In this document: positions 44,640-56,030 of the stretch, piece by piece
Position numbering within the stretch: the stretch's first letter is position 1
Layout: each line of letters opens with the position of its first letter
NCBI GenBank assembly: GCA_034440615.1
Contig: JAOTOM010004949.1
Span: 433,501 to 497,500, forward strand
Origin: Ashinkailepas kermadecensis
Lineage: Eukaryota; Arthropoda; Thecostraca; Neolepadidae
Direction: 5' to 3'
Length of the DNA: 64,000 nucleotides
Translations under genes and position numbers: made by a program
The notes under the pieces: model-generated
The model's database searches: none
What the model was told of the DNA's origin: nothing
The model's input: only the letters and a program-made list of their open reading frames with translations

Positions 44640-44735
44640 TTTGCATGCATACATGTATGCACACATACATGTATGCACTGCTCTGCCCTCGTCGCGAGCG
44701 AACGTGTTTTTGCGCTCCCGTGACGAGGGAAAATC
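44640..44735. repeat. Palindrome cluster
   Basis: TGCATACATGTATGCA is a 16-bp perfect palindrome and is followed by a second ACATACATGTATG copy. At about 44687-44731 CCCTCGTC… and …GACGAGGG form an imperfect hairpin of about 15-bp arms. It sits between the Transib relic and the LINE. Confidence 0.8.
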
Positions 44736-44860
44736 GTGAGTAAAAGATTGGGCACAGGTGGTTAGTGGAGGGAGGATTTGTTCTATTGTAGGCCTAGGTT
44801 AAGAAAGAGCGGTTATATTGTTTAACTTGAGTATATTAGACTTAGCCTAGGTATTCTAAG

Positions 44861-45780
44861 CTTCTATAATTATCGATCGGCCACGTGTACGTTTGTAGAC
44901 GGGTGGAGTGGCCACGTGGCTTAGGTTTCTGTTAGCATAGAGGAATAAGTTTGTGTCTGCTTGGTGTTTTAGTTGAAGATTAAAATAGTGAGCTTAACTT
45001 ACACCAGGTATCTTCTAGAATTATCCATCGGCTACGTGGACGCTTTGTAGATGGGTGGCGTGGCCTCGTGGCTTAGGTTTCTGTAGTGCAGAGGAATAAG
45101 TTTGTTTTTGTTTTTTTTGGTGGTTAAGTTTAAAATAGAGTTGACTAAAATAGTGTGCTTAAATTACACTAGGTATATCTTCTTGTCCTGGTGTTATTGT
45201 ATAGGTATCTAGGTTTTTGATTATATTAGTGTTTAGTTTGGTTTAGTTGGAGTTTGCAGCTGGTGGTAGGTATTTAGCAATTACTTCTGTGCATATATTT
45301 GCATAGTTTTATCTCATAAGTTTCTTTTTAACGAGCAGATTTTTAGCTTCTAGAATTATCGATCGGCCACGTGGACGCTTTGTAGACGGGTGGAGCGGCC
45401 ACGTGGCTTAGGTTTCCGTTAGCATAGAGGAATAAGTCTGTGTCCGCTTGGTGTTAAGTTTAAGATAGACTTTAAGATTAAAATAGTGAGCTTAAATTAC
45501 ACTAGGTAGCTTCTAGAATTATCGATCAGCCACGTGAACGCTTTGTAGACGGGTGGCGCGGTCTCGTGGCTTAGGTTTCTGTAGTGTAGAGGAATAAGTC
45601 GGTGTCCTTTTGGTGTTTAAGTTTAAGATAGAGCTTAGGACTAAAATAGTGAGCTTAAATTACCACTAGGTATATTTTCAATATACTGGTGTAATTGCAA
45701 AGGTATCTAGGCTTTTATTTTTTTATTTTAGTTTTGTTTAGTTGGAGTTTGTAGCTGGTGAGTCGGGATAACTTTATTTC
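44861..45780 (+). promoter_or_regulatory. LINE 5' region: two tandem dimers of about 490 bp
   Basis: CTTCTAKAATTATCSATCGG starts at 44861, 45012, 45347 and 45510. The first and third copies (A) run straight into the second and fourth (B), and each B is followed by a linker ending GGAGTTTGYAGCTGGTG. So A-B-linker occurs twice with a period of about 490 bases. Each monomer has ATCGAT-like and CACGTG-like sites and ends in AAATAGTGAGCTTAA. Tandem 5' monomers act as promoters in some LINEs, so that role is inferred here. Confidence 0.75.
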
Positions 45781-45784
45781 AATT

Positions 45785-45807
45785 AAAAAAAAAAAAAAAA
45801 AAAAAAA
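45785..45807 (+). repeat. 23-base poly(A) immediately before ORF1 ATG
   Basis: The last A of the run is the first base of the ORF1 start codon. Confidence 0.95.
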
Positions 45808-46672
45808 TGCAAGGCGACTGTGGGAAGTGTAAGTGTATTGTAGTCATTGGGGACTTGAGTAAGAAAGTAGATATGTTAGCAAGGGAGGTGGAGCGTCTGA
45901 AGTGTTTGGTGGCAGGGCCCACCATAGAAAATGTCAGCCAGGCAAGCCAGGTGCAGGAGTCTAAGAGTGATAAGGGTGGAGATAGTATAGACCATGACAG
46001 TAGAGAGTGGAAAGTAGCTAGACGCCAGAGTACGAGACTAGCTTTAAGGAAAATTGACAAAGGCATTGAAACTAATAATAGATTTGAGGTACTGCAAGAG
46101 AGAGATAGAAATGCTGCTAAGGAGGAAGGGGAACGTTCAGGCAGTTTTAGTTATAGGGGGAAGTTTTAGTTATAGGGGACTCAAGAGTGAGGTACATGGA
46201 CCGTACTTTTTGTAGCAGGAACCCCAACAAACGGACTCGTGTTTGCTACCCAGGGGCCCAGGTAAAGGATGTTGGTGATAGGATAGAAGGAGTGATGAAG
46301 GGTAGTGGAGAGAGCACAACAGTAATTGTGCAGGTTGGTGTAAATGATGTAGGAAAAGCAAAAACAGAGGAAACAATGCAAGAGTATAGGGCTTTGATAG
46401 GTAGGTTAGCTGTGAGTAGGAAACGAGGAATGGTAACATCCATCCTCCCTATGGTTAAGGCAAGCATAGAGTGGTACTCAAGGGCCATTGGGCTGAATAC
46501 CAGGGTGGCCAAGATTTGTAAGGAACTTGGGGTCGGGTTCTTGGATTTGTGGGGGGATTTCTGGGGGAGGACTGAAATGTTTGCATTAGATGGGTTACAT
46601 TTGAGCAAGAGAGGAGTTGAATTGCTCAGCAATAGGTATGAGGAGGCTCTCATTAGGAAACAGGGAAACTAG
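45807..46672 (+). pseudogene. LINE ORF1 with SGNH esterase domain (frame broken)
   Basis: The first part, 45807-46169, encodes 120 residues: a small Cys-rich start (CGKCKC), then a heptad-like coiled-coil stretch (LSKKVDMLAREVERLKCLV) and a charged linker. The second part, to 46672, is an SGNH/GDSL hydrolase-like domain: VLVIGDSRVR (block I, Ser at 46181), QVGVND (GxND block, about 46331-46348) and DGLHLSKRG (catalytic Asp/His, about 46589). The two parts are in different frames. The break coincides with a tandem duplication at about 46143-46178 of AGTTTTAGTTATAGGGG, whose net shift separates them. ORF1 esterases are known in CR1 elements; they may help membrane or RNP association. The catalytic residues look intact. 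Confidence 0.85.
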
Positions 46673-46842
46673 GCAGGTCATGGGGGGATGTAGCTGATAG
46701 AGAGAGAGGTCTTGCAAACACCTCACAGTCAGCGAATAGGGGTAGCAGTAGATCAAGGGGGCAGAGTGGTAGCTCATCCAGAGATGATAGAGCTACTCAA
46801 CATGAAAAAGCCAAAGAGGGTTATGGAACTTTTGTTAAGTGT

Positions 46843-49656
46843 ATGATGCTTAATGCTCAGAGCATTCGATCCAAATTTGATGAGTTCAAGTGTTATGTTG
46901 CTGAGGAGAAACCAGATTTTGTGTGCATTACTGAGGCATGGGTCAGTGAGGGATATTTTGGGGATAACTTGCAGGACTATGAGATCCAGGGATACAATAT
47001 GTTTTCATGCAATAGGGGTCCAGCAGTGAAAGGGGGTGGTGTAATGCTCTATGTGAATAGTTTATACAGTTCTCGGAAAGTAGCAGATGGGGTAAAAAAT
47101 GTGTCTGTGGAGTCCATTTGGCTTGATGTTGCTGTGGGAAGAGGCAATAGCAATAAACTGAGGATTGGAGCTTTGTATCGATCAGGAACCTTGCCACATT
47201 CTCAGCAACTGGAGCTCGATAAGGTGATTTGTGAGGAAATCAGTAGAAACTTTCAGAGGAAATGCCTTATTCTTGGTGACTTTAATCTAAAAGGATATGA
47301 ACATGTTGGTGTTGGCTCCCCATCATGTAAACTGTTTAGGAAATGCCTTGAAGAGGACTTGTTCTTACACCAGTTTGTAATGGAACCAACCAGGCAGGGC
47401 TCATTCTTGGACCTTGTCTTCTCAGATTTAAGTGATTTAGTTCAAGACTTGACTGTAGGAGAAACTCTTGGAAGAAGTGACCATAACATAGTGAGATTTA
47501 AGGTACAAATAGCAGGGACAATCAAGGATAACTTGGCAAAGATTCCAAATTTTAACAGGGCAGACTTTGACTCCATGAGAGAGGCTTTAAGTGCCATACA
47601 ATGGGAAGAAGAATTTCTTGATTTAAATGCCTGTGAAATGTGGGAAAAGTTCAAATCTTACTTGAGGGAAATTCAGATTAGACATGTCCCCCAAAAGCAA
47701 AGGCGCAAAAGAAGTGTAGGAAAGCCAGCATGGCTTACACCAGATTTGAGGAGATCAATTAAGGCTAAGAAAGATGCATTTAGAGTATTTAAGGAAGCTT
47801 CAAATGTCGTAAATCTAAGGTCGTATCAAAAAGCTAGAGATGCTGTGAAGCAGAAAACCAGAGCAGCAAGGCGGGCAAAAGAATTGGATTTGGCTTGGAA
47901 CTGTAATGGGGACAGTAAAAAGTTCTTTAGTTTCTACAAGCTAAGTAAAGTTGCAAGCACAATTGGTCCACTGGAAGTAAATGGCACTATATTGAGTGAG
48001 GATGGTGAGATGGTTGAGGAGCTGAGCAAGCAGTTTAAATCAGTGTTTACAGTGGAGGATGTGACAAATTTGCCAACCGTGAACCACAGTTCAGTGACAG
48101 GTGATCAGATACACAATGTTGATTTCATTGATAGTGATGTTGTTTTCAATTATATCAGAAAAATAAAGCCAAACAAGGCAGCAGGACCTGATGGAATTTA
48201 TGCTAGGGTATTGCGGGAAGCTGAAAAGGAACTGGCAATTCCACTTAGTATAATATTTTGTAGATCAGTTTCACAAAATGAAATTCCAACAGATTGGAAA
48301 AGGGCAAATGTAGTTCCTATTTTCAAGAAAGGAGAAAGAGGGAAAGTTGAAAATTATAGGCCAGTAAGCCTTACATCCCTAGTCTGCAAGGTACTCGAAT
48401 CAATTATCAAAGATAGAATAGTTAGTTTTCTGGAAGGAAACAGATTGATTCAAGATACTCAACATGGGTTTAGAAAAGGGAGATCGTGTCTCACAAATCT
48501 CTTGGACTTTTTAAATTTTGCTACAGAACAATTTGATCAGGGAAATCAGGTTGATGTAGCATATCTTGACTTTAGTAAGGCCTTTGACAAGGTACCCCAT
48601 AAACGGTTAATGATGCAGCTTCAGGTCCATGGCATTGCAGGTAGCATCCTAAAATGGATTGAGTTGTGGCTTTCAGATAGACAGCAGAGAGTGATGCTTA
48701 ATGGTACAAAGTCATCATGGCAAAATGTTCTTAGTGGAGTCCCTCAGGGGTCGGTACTGGGGCCACTGTTGTTCATTATATTTGTGAATAGCATTGAATG
48801 TGGCCTGAGCAGTAAGGTTTTGAAATTTGCGGATGATTTGAAGATCTTTAGGGCAATAACAGGGCACAATGAGCAGGTTTTGCTGCAGAACGACTTAGAC
48901 GAGCTTGTGAAGTGGTCCGAAAAATGGCAAATGAAGTTTAATTTTGATAAGTGCAAAGTCATGCATGTAGGTAGGCAGCATATGAAGGCGCCATACTTGA
49001 TGGATGGCCAAGTACTATCTGTGAGTGAGCAGGAGAAGGACTTAGGTGTTATTTTGAACACAAAATTGGGGGCATCAGAACAGACCAAAGAAGCCAGGAA
49101 GAAGGCACTAAGAATGCTTGGGGCGATACAGAGGAATGTGTCATACAAAAGTGAGGAGGTCATCAGGAAGCTTTACTGTGCATATGTCAGGCCACATTTG
49201 GAATACTGTGTCCAAGCTTGGTCCCCTAGTTATGAGAAAGATTGTTGGCTTTTAGAGAGAGTACAAAAGAGGGCAACAAAAATGGTTAATGGTATAGGCA
49301 ACCTGGCATATGAGGAGAGATTGAAGAAATTGAATATGTTTTCACTTAGATATAGAAGGCTGAGAGGAGATCTCATCGAGGTTTTTAAATTTGTTCATGG
49401 TCAGGAGCAGGGATATCTAAGGGAAATGTTTGAATTTAACAGAAATGATGCAATTAGAGGTCATCAATTCAAAATTAAAGTTAATCACAGCAGGACAAGG
49501 TTAAGACAGTCTTTCTTCACCAACAGGGTAGTAGAACACTGGAACCAGCTTCCAGGAACAATTGTCAGTAGCAACACACTGAACATCTTTAAAAACGGCA
49601 TAGACAATCATTATAAGAATAGGGGGCTTGTTTTTCTGTATTCCAGGGTGGGTTGA
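46843..49656 (+). CDS. LINE ORF2: APE endonuclease and reverse transcriptase
   Basis: An intact 937-codon frame. Residues 1-225 are an APE-type endonuclease: NAQS near residue 4, ITEAW, GGGVMLYV, GDFN at 145-148 and SDHN at 212-215, so all catalytic positions are present. The RT follows: KKGERGKVENYRPVSLTS, HGFRKGRSC, DFSKAFDKV, SGVPQGSVLGPLLF and the catalytic FADD at 662-665. The C-terminal region has EYCVQAWSP and LERVQKRATKMV, typical of CR1-type elements. The open frame extends upstream of ATG 46843 without a stop to about 46670, but no earlier ATG-supported domain is seen. The intact frame points to a relatively young insertion; ORF1 is broken, so the copy would need help in trans. Confidence 0.95.
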   Translation: MMLNAQSIRSKFDEFKCYVAEEKPDFVCITEAWVSEGYFGDNLQDYEIQGYNMFSCNRGPAVKGGGVMLYVNSLYSSRKVADGVKNVSVESIWLDVAVGRGNSNKLRIGALYRSGTLPHSQQLELDKVICEEISRNFQRKCLILGDFNLKGYEHVGVGSPSCKLFRKCLEEDLFLHQFVMEPTRQGSFLDLVFSDLSDLVQDLTVGETLGRSDHNIVRFKVQIAGTIKDNLAKIPNFNRADFDSMREALSAIQWEEEFLDLNACEMWEKFKSYLREIQIRHVPQKQRRKRSVGKPAWLTPDLRRSIKAKKDAFRVFKEASNVVNLRSYQKARDAVKQKTRAARRAKELDLAWNCNGDSKKFFSFYKLSKVASTIGPLEVNGTILSEDGEMVEELSKQFKSVFTVEDVTNLPTVNHSSVTGDQIHNVDFIDSDVVFNYIRKIKPNKAAGPDGIYARVLREAEKELAIPLSIIFCRSVSQNEIPTDWKRANVVPIFKKGERGKVENYRPVSLTSLVCKVLESIIKDRIVSFLEGNRLIQDTQHGFRKGRSCLTNLLDFLNFATEQFDQGNQVDVAYLDFSKAFDKVPHKRLMMQLQVHGIAGSILKWIELWLSDRQQRVMLNGTKSSWQNVLSGVPQGSVLGPLLFIIFVNSIECGLSSKVLKFADDLKIFRAITGHNEQVLLQNDLDELVKWSEKWQMKFNFDKCKVMHVGRQHMKAPYLMDGQVLSVSEQEKDLGVILNTKLGASEQTKEARKKALRMLGAIQRNVSYKSEEVIRKLYCAYVRPHLEYCVQAWSPSYEKDCWLLERVQKRATKMVNGIGNLAYEERLKKLNMFSLRYRRLRGDLIEVFKFVHGQEQGYLREMFEFNRNDAIRGHQFKIKVNHSRTRLRQSFFTNRVVEHWNQLPGTIVSSNTLNIFKNGIDNHYKNRGLVFLYSRVG

Positions 49657-49770
49657 TTGACAGATTTGGTGGGCAACTGGTTCAGTGTACCAAGTGCAAC
49701 CAAGAAGGGCCCTTGTGGCTCATAGTTGCACTGATCTTTTATGTCTTTATGTAATGTTGACTTGCTGGTT

Positions 49771-50119
49771 AACCCGAGTGATTTCGCATGATGTATGTGC
49801 AATGTAGATGCGGTCTTGCACGAATTGTCTGCTAAATTTAGTTGTAATATTAATGTTGTTAAGGTAATATATTACCACCGCGGTACTGTTGGCCCCCACT
49901 GTAATAGCCAAGGCTTGACAAGTCCAGTCAATCTTATTCATAGCCACGAGCCTCGATCAGCAGCTGCCGGAAACGACATCTGGCCGCATTCCAATTTATC
50001 AACAACCCTAATCAGACCACTTCTCCCGGGCTACCAGTACTCGATACGCCAAACTCGACCACAGAATCGGACTGAGTTCACAAAAGAACCACAGAAAATA
50101 CTATGTTTCCTATTCGGCG
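49771..50119. other. Unrecognised sequence
   Basis: Nothing recognised. Confidence 0.5.
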
Positions 50120-50210
50120 GGCGCTTCAAATTAAAAGCGACTTTGAAGGCGATCTGGCCCACTGTGGAGCGTCTACTGGCCCTTGCAAATGTTTATTTAG
50201 TCCTTTTTAA
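50120..50210. mobile_element. Fragment related to the hAT-like element at 41236
   Basis: CTTTGAAGGCGATCTGGCCC followed by ACTGTGGAGCGTCTACTGGC is the inverted counterpart of 41755-41800 plus one minisatellite-like unit. No termini are visible. Confidence 0.5.
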
Positions 50211-51230
50211 ATTCTGAACCGACGCCATTTCCGACAACGTTTTCGCACCCTCCATCTAGATGCGGCATGTTTAGGCGGTCTGCGTTCCTGGCTTAGGAAT
50301 GCAGTGCCTTGTATATTTGTGGCTTGAGGGGGATTCGTCCCGACGATCCGGGCCCCAATAACATTTTTGTTCTCAGTTTGTTTCTGAGGAAAATGAGTCC
50401 TTTCTGAAATAAGGTGACCAAAATCCGGATGCTTCAACATTCTGGGTTCCCTTCGCAAAGTTGTCCCTCTTCTTGGACAACTTCTGGTTAAGTAGCTAAC
50501 TCTAGCTGACATCAGCTTTTGAATTTGTAATAGCAGCTTTATTGGTTATGTTCCAGCCATTCGAAAGAGATCACGGGGTGCGAGTTACGGCCTTCAGTAA
50601 AATGCCCATGTGCATGTGTATCACTCAACAGATACCAGCCAAGTTGACAGTGCTGGATGTAAAGTGATCCAGTCGTTGACAAGCCCTTCAAACTCGATCC
50701 ACAACAGCTGCAGTGTGGAGAATGCACGCGAAACAGATCTTCAGCGTGATAATATACCAATGTACCACATACTATATACACAACACACAGAGAGAGTATT
50801 CGGTGCTGGGTTCAGTCCACATCAGGTACCCTACCACCGACCTGACATTCGCGTCACGTGCCTTTGTGATGCCCTGTGAAGATGACCTCAAATAACTTTT
50901 CCCCACATATACGAAATTGTTTGAACGTATGTAATGTACCCGGTGTATCAGATACCCAACAATATCTGGTCCAATCTGAGACGGGTCAACCCGATGTTCC
51001 CGTGCTGGTGACCCCGGGTAACTTCGCATTGCATGCATATATGCGGCGGCACCTTCACCAGGTATGCACCCTTTGCTGCGTGCAGAACTACACGGCGCCC
51101 CCTCCCCCTCCTGGAGCAGCAGCGGCTGCCTCACGAAAGTCACCGTGCACCATCATTAAAACACACTAAGTATTTTGCCGGCACAATTGACACAGACAGG
51201 GTTTCTACTAAGTGCACTCGGCACAGCGTG
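50211..51230. other. Unrecognised sequence
   Basis: No recognisable gene in this spacer before the large array. Confidence 0.5.
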
Positions 51231-51234
51231 GCGC

Positions 51235-54200
51235 CGAGGGTGGCCGACAGGGTGACCGGGTGGGGTGGTGGCCGACAGGGTGACCGGGCGGGGTGGTGGC
51301 CGACACGGTGACAGGGCGGGGTGGTGGCCGAGGGCAGCCGACACGGTGACCGGGCGGGGTGGTGGCCGACAGGGTGACCGGGTGGGGTGGTGGCCGACAG
51401 GGTGACCGGGCGGGGTGGTGGCCGACACGGTGACAGGGCGGGGTGGTGGCCGAGGGCAGCCGACACGGTGACCGGGCGGGGTGGTGGCCGACAGGGTGAC
51501 CGGGTGGGGTGGTGGCCGACAGGGTGACCGGGTGGGGTGGTGGCCGACAGGGTGACCGGGTGGGGTGGTGGCCGACAGGGTGACCGGGTGGGGTGGTGGC
51601 CGACAGGGTGACCGGGTGGGGTGGTGGCCGACACGGTGACAGGGCGGGGTGGTGGCCGACACGGTGACCGGGCGGGGTGGTGGCCGACACGGTGACCGGG
51701 TGGGGTGGTGGCCGACAGGGTGACCGGGTGGGGTGGTGGCCGACAGGGTGACCGGGCGGGGTGGTGGCCGACAGGGTGACCGGGCGGGGTGGTGGCCGAC
51801 AGGGTGACCGGGCGGGGTGGTGGCCGACACGGTGACCGGGTGGGGTGGTGGCCGACAGGGTGACCGGGCGGGGTGTTGTCCGACAGGGTGACCGGGTGGG
51901 GTGGTGGCCGACACGGTGACCGGGTGGGGTGGTGGCCGACAGGGTGCCCGGGCGGGGTGTTGTCCGACAGGGTGACCGGGCGGGGTGGTGGCTAGGAGTG
52001 GCCGACACGGTGACCGGGTGGGGTGGTGGCCGACAGGGTGACCGGGCGGGGTGGTGGCCGACAGGGTGACCGGGCGGGGTGGTGGCCGACAGGGTGACCG
52101 GGCGGGGTGGTGGCCGACACGGTGACCGGGTGGGGTGGTGGCCGACAGGGTGACCGGGCGGGGTGTTGTCCGACAGGGTGACCGGGTGGGGTGGTGGCCG
52201 ACACGGTGACCGGGTGGGGTGGTGGCCGACAGGGTGACCGGGCGGGGTGTTGTCCGACAAGGGTGACCGGGTGGGGTGGTGGCCGACAGGGTGACCGGTG
52301 CGGGGGGGTGGTGGCCGATAGGGTGACCGGGTGGGGTGGTGGCCGACAGGGTGACCGGGCGGGGTGGTGGCCGACAGGGTGACCGGGTGGGGTGGTGGCC
52401 GACAGGGTGACCGGGCGGGGTGGTGGCCGACAGGGTGACCGGGCGAGATGGTGGCCAACAGGGTGACCGGGTGGGGTGGTGGCTAGAGTGGCCGACACGG
52501 TGACCGGGTGGGGTGGTGGCCGACAGGGTGACAGGGCGGGGTGGTGGCCGACAGGGTGACCGGGCGGGATGGTGGCCGACACGGTGACCGGGCGGGGTGG
52601 TGGCCGAGAGCGGCCGACACGGTGACAGCGACAGCGGATGGTGGCCGACAGGGTGACCGGGTGGGGTGGTGGCCGACACGGTGACCGGGCGGGGTGGTGG
52701 CCGACAGGGTGACCGGGTGGGGTGGTGGCCGACACGGTGACCGGGCGGGGTGGTGGCCGACACGGTGACCGGGCGGGGTGGTGGCCGACACGGTGACCGG
52801 GCGGGGTGGTGGCCGACACGGTGACCGGGCGGGGTGGTGGCCGACACGGTGACAGGGCGGGGTGGTGGCCGACAGGGTGACCGGGTGGGGTGGTGGCCGA
52901 CACGGTGACCGGGTGGGGTGGTGGCCGACAGGGTGACCGGGCGGGGTGTTGTCCGACAGGGCGGGGTGGTGGCCGACAGGGTGACCGGTGGTGGGGTGGT
53001 GGCCGACACGGTGACCGGGCGGGGTGGTGGCCGACACGGTGACCGGGCGGGGTGGTGGCCGACACGGTGACAGGGCGGGGTGGTGGCCGACAGGGTGACC
53101 GGGTGGGGTGGTGGCCGACAGGGTGACCGGGTGGGGTGGTGGCCGACAGGGTGACCGGGTGGGGTGGTGGCCGACAGGGTGACCGGGCGGGGTGGTGGCC
53201 GACAGGGTGACCGGGTGGGGTGGTGGCCGACACGGTGACCGGGCGGGGTGGTGGCCGAGAGCGGCCGACACGGTGACAGCGACAGCGGATGGTGGCCGAC
53301 AGGGTGACCGGGTGGGGTGGTGGCCGAGGGCGGCCGACAGGGTGACCTGGCGGGGTGGTGGCCGACAGGGTGACCGGGCGGGGTGGTGTCCGACAGGGTG
53401 ACCTGGCGGGGGTGGTGGCCGACAGGGTGACCGGGTGGGGTGGTGGCCGACAGGGTGACCGGGCGGGGTGTTGTCCGACAGGGTGACCGGGCGGGGTGTT
53501 GTCCGACAGGGTGACCTGGCGGGGTGTTGTCCGACAGGGTGACCGGGCGGGGTGTTGTCCGACAGGGTGACAGGGCGGGGTGATGGCTAGGAGTGGCCGA
53601 CACGGTGGCAGGGCGGGGTGATGGCTAGGAGTGGCCGACACGGTGACCGGGCGGGGTGGTGGCTAGGAGTGGCCGACACGGTGACAGGGCGGGGTGGTGG
53701 CCATAGGTGAGGGGGGGTGGCCGACACGGTGACAGGGCGGGGTGATGGCTAGGAGTGGCCGACACGGTGACCGGGCGGGGTGGTGGTAAGGTGGCCGACA
53801 CGGTGGCCGGGGCGGGTGGTGGCTAGGAGTGGCCGACACGGTGACCGGGCGGGGTGGTGGCTGGCCGACACGGTGACGGGCAGGAGTGGCCGACACGGTG
53901 ACAGGGCGGGGTGATGGCGGGTGGGAGTGGCCGACACGGTGACCGGGCGGGGTGGTGGCGAGTGGCCGACACGGTGGCAGGGCGGGGGTGTTGTCCGACA
54001 GGGTGACCGGGCGGGGTGGTGGCTAGGAGTGGCCGACACGGTGACAGGGCGGGGTGGTGGCCGACAGGGTGACCGGGCGGGGTGGTGGCTACGAGTGGCC
54101 GACACGGTGACAGGGCGGGGTGGTGGCCGACAGGGTGACCGGGTGGGGTGGTGGCCGACAGGGTGACCGGGCGGGGTGTTGTCCGACAGCGGCCGACGTA

Positions 54201-56030
54201 GTGACCGGGCGGGGTGGTGGCCGAGGGCGGCCGACAGGGTGACCTGGCGGGGTGGTGGCCGACAGGGTGACCGGGCGGGGTGTTGTCCGACAGGGTGACC
54301 GGGCGGGGTGGTGGCCGACAGGGTGACCGGGTGGGGTGGTGGCCGACAGGGTGACCGGGCGGGGTGTTGGCCGACAGGGTGACCTGGCGGGGTGGTGGCC
54401 GACAGGGTGACCGGGGGGTGGCCGAAGGTGACGCAAGGGGGTGGTGGCCGACAGGGTGACCGGGCGGGGTGGTGGCCGACAGGGTGACCTGGCGGGGTGG
54501 TGGCCGACAGGGTGACCGGGTGGGGTGGTGGCCGACAGGGTGACCGGGCGGGGTGTTGTCCGACAGGGTGACCTGGCGGGGTGGTGGCCGACAGGGTGAC
54601 CGGGTGGGGTGGTGGCCGACAGGGTGACCGGGCGGGGTGTTGTCCGACAGGGTGACCTGGCGGGGTGGTGGCCGACAGGGTGACCGGGCGGGGTGGTGGC
54701 CGAGGGCGGCCGACAGGGTGACCTGGCGGGGTGGTGGCCGACAGGGTGACCGGGCGGGGTGGTGGCCGACAGGGTGACCGGGCGGGGTGGTGGCCGACAG
54801 GGTGACCGGGTGGGGTGGTGGCCGACAGGGTGACCGGGCGGGGTGTTGTCCGACAGGGTGACCTGGCGGGGTGGTGGCCGACAGGGTGACCGGGTGGGGT
54901 GGTGGCCGACAGGGTGACCGGGCGGGGTGTTGTCCGACAGGGTGACCGGGCGGGGTGTTGGCCGACAGGGTGACCGGGCGGGGTGGTGGCTAGGAGCGGC
55001 CGACACGGTGGCAGGGCGGGGTGGTGGCTACGAGTGGCCGACACGGTGGCCGGGCGGGGTGGTGGCTAGGAGTGGCCGACACGGTGGCCGGGCGGGGTGG
55101 TGGCTAGGAGTGGCCGACACGGTGACAGGGCGGGGTGATGGCTGGTGGTGGCCGACACGGTGACCGGGCGGGGTGGTGGCTAGGAGTGGCCGACACGGTG
55201 GCAGGGCGGGGTGTTGTCCGACAGGGTGACCGGGCGGGGTGGTGGCTAGGAGTGGCCGACACGGTGACAGGGCGGGGTGGTGGCCGACAGGGTGACCGGG
55301 GGGGGGTGGTGGCCGACAGGTGACGGGCGGGGTGGTGGCCGACACGGTGACAGGGCGGGGTGGTGGCCGACAGGGTGACCTGGCGGGGTGGTGGCCGACA
55401 GGGTGACCGGGGGGTGCCGGGTGGTGGTACGGGCGGGGTGGTGGCCGACACGGTGGCAGGGCGGGGTGGTGGGGTGGTGGCCGACACGGTGGACAGGGCA
55501 GGGTGGTGGCTGGGTGGCCGACACGGTGACAGGGCGGGGTGGTGGCTAGGAGTGGCCGACAGGGTGACCGGGCGGGGTGGTGGCTAGGAGTGGCCGACAC
55601 GGTGACAGGGCGGGGTGGTGGCTAGGAGTGGCCGACAGGGTGACCGGGCGGGGTGGTGGCCTAGGAGTGGCCGACAGGGTGACAGGGCGGGGTGGTGGCT
55701 AGGAGTGGCCGACAGGGTGACCGGGCGGGGTGGTGGCTAGGAGTGGCCGACACGGTGACCGGGCGGGGTGGTGGCTAGGAGTGGCCGACACGGTGACAGG
55801 GCGGGGTGGTGGCTAGGAGTGGCCGACAGGGTGACCGGGCGGGGTGGTGGCTAGGAGTGGCCGACACGGTGACAGGGCGGGGTGGTGGCCGACAGGGTGA
55901 CCGGGCGGGGTGGTGGCTACGAGTGGCCGACACGGTGACAGGGTGGGGTGGTGGCCGACAGGGTGACCGGGCGGGGTGGTGGCTACGAGTGGCCGACACG
56001 GTGACAGTGACAGCGGATGGTGGCCGTGGG
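51235..56030. repeat. Large G-rich minisatellite, 28-bp unit, about 4.8 kb
   Basis: The unit is GTGGCCGACAGGGTGACCGG + GCGGGGTG. About 150-170 copies. Up to about 53.57 kb the 28-bp unit dominates, with variants at AGGG/ACGG, ACCGGG/ACAGGG, CGGGG/TGGGG and GGTGGTGG/GTGTTGT. From about 53.58 kb longer units of about 40 bp containing GGCTAGGAGTGGCCGAC are interspersed and then dominate from about 55.0 kb. The plus strand is strongly G-rich. Because 28 is not a multiple of 3, all minus-strand frames are open, giving 815, 549, 431 and 416-codon frames that I reject as genes. Confidence 0.97.

Larger units (their letters stand above)
44861..49770 (+). mobile_element. CR1-type LINE, nearly full length
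   Basis: Tandem-repeat 5' region, esterase-bearing ORF1, 170-base spacer, then endonuclease/RT ORF2 and a short 3' region. Two-ORF structure, an APE endonuclease with RT, and an SGNH esterase in ORF1 are typical of the CR1/L2 group. Ends are approximate; no target duplication was identified and no poly(A) or short 3' repeat is obvious after the ORF2 stop. Confidence 0.9.

Noticed and set aside
46843..49656. Host endonuclease or reverse transcriptase gene
   Set aside because: The endonuclease-RT fusion and preceding esterase ORF1 identify it as a LINE.
51156..53603. 815-codon minus-strand open frame (and 549, 431, 416-codon relatives)
   Set aside because: A by-product of the 28-bp minisatellite, with Pro/His/Arg-rich repeats in every frame and no start or domain evidence.
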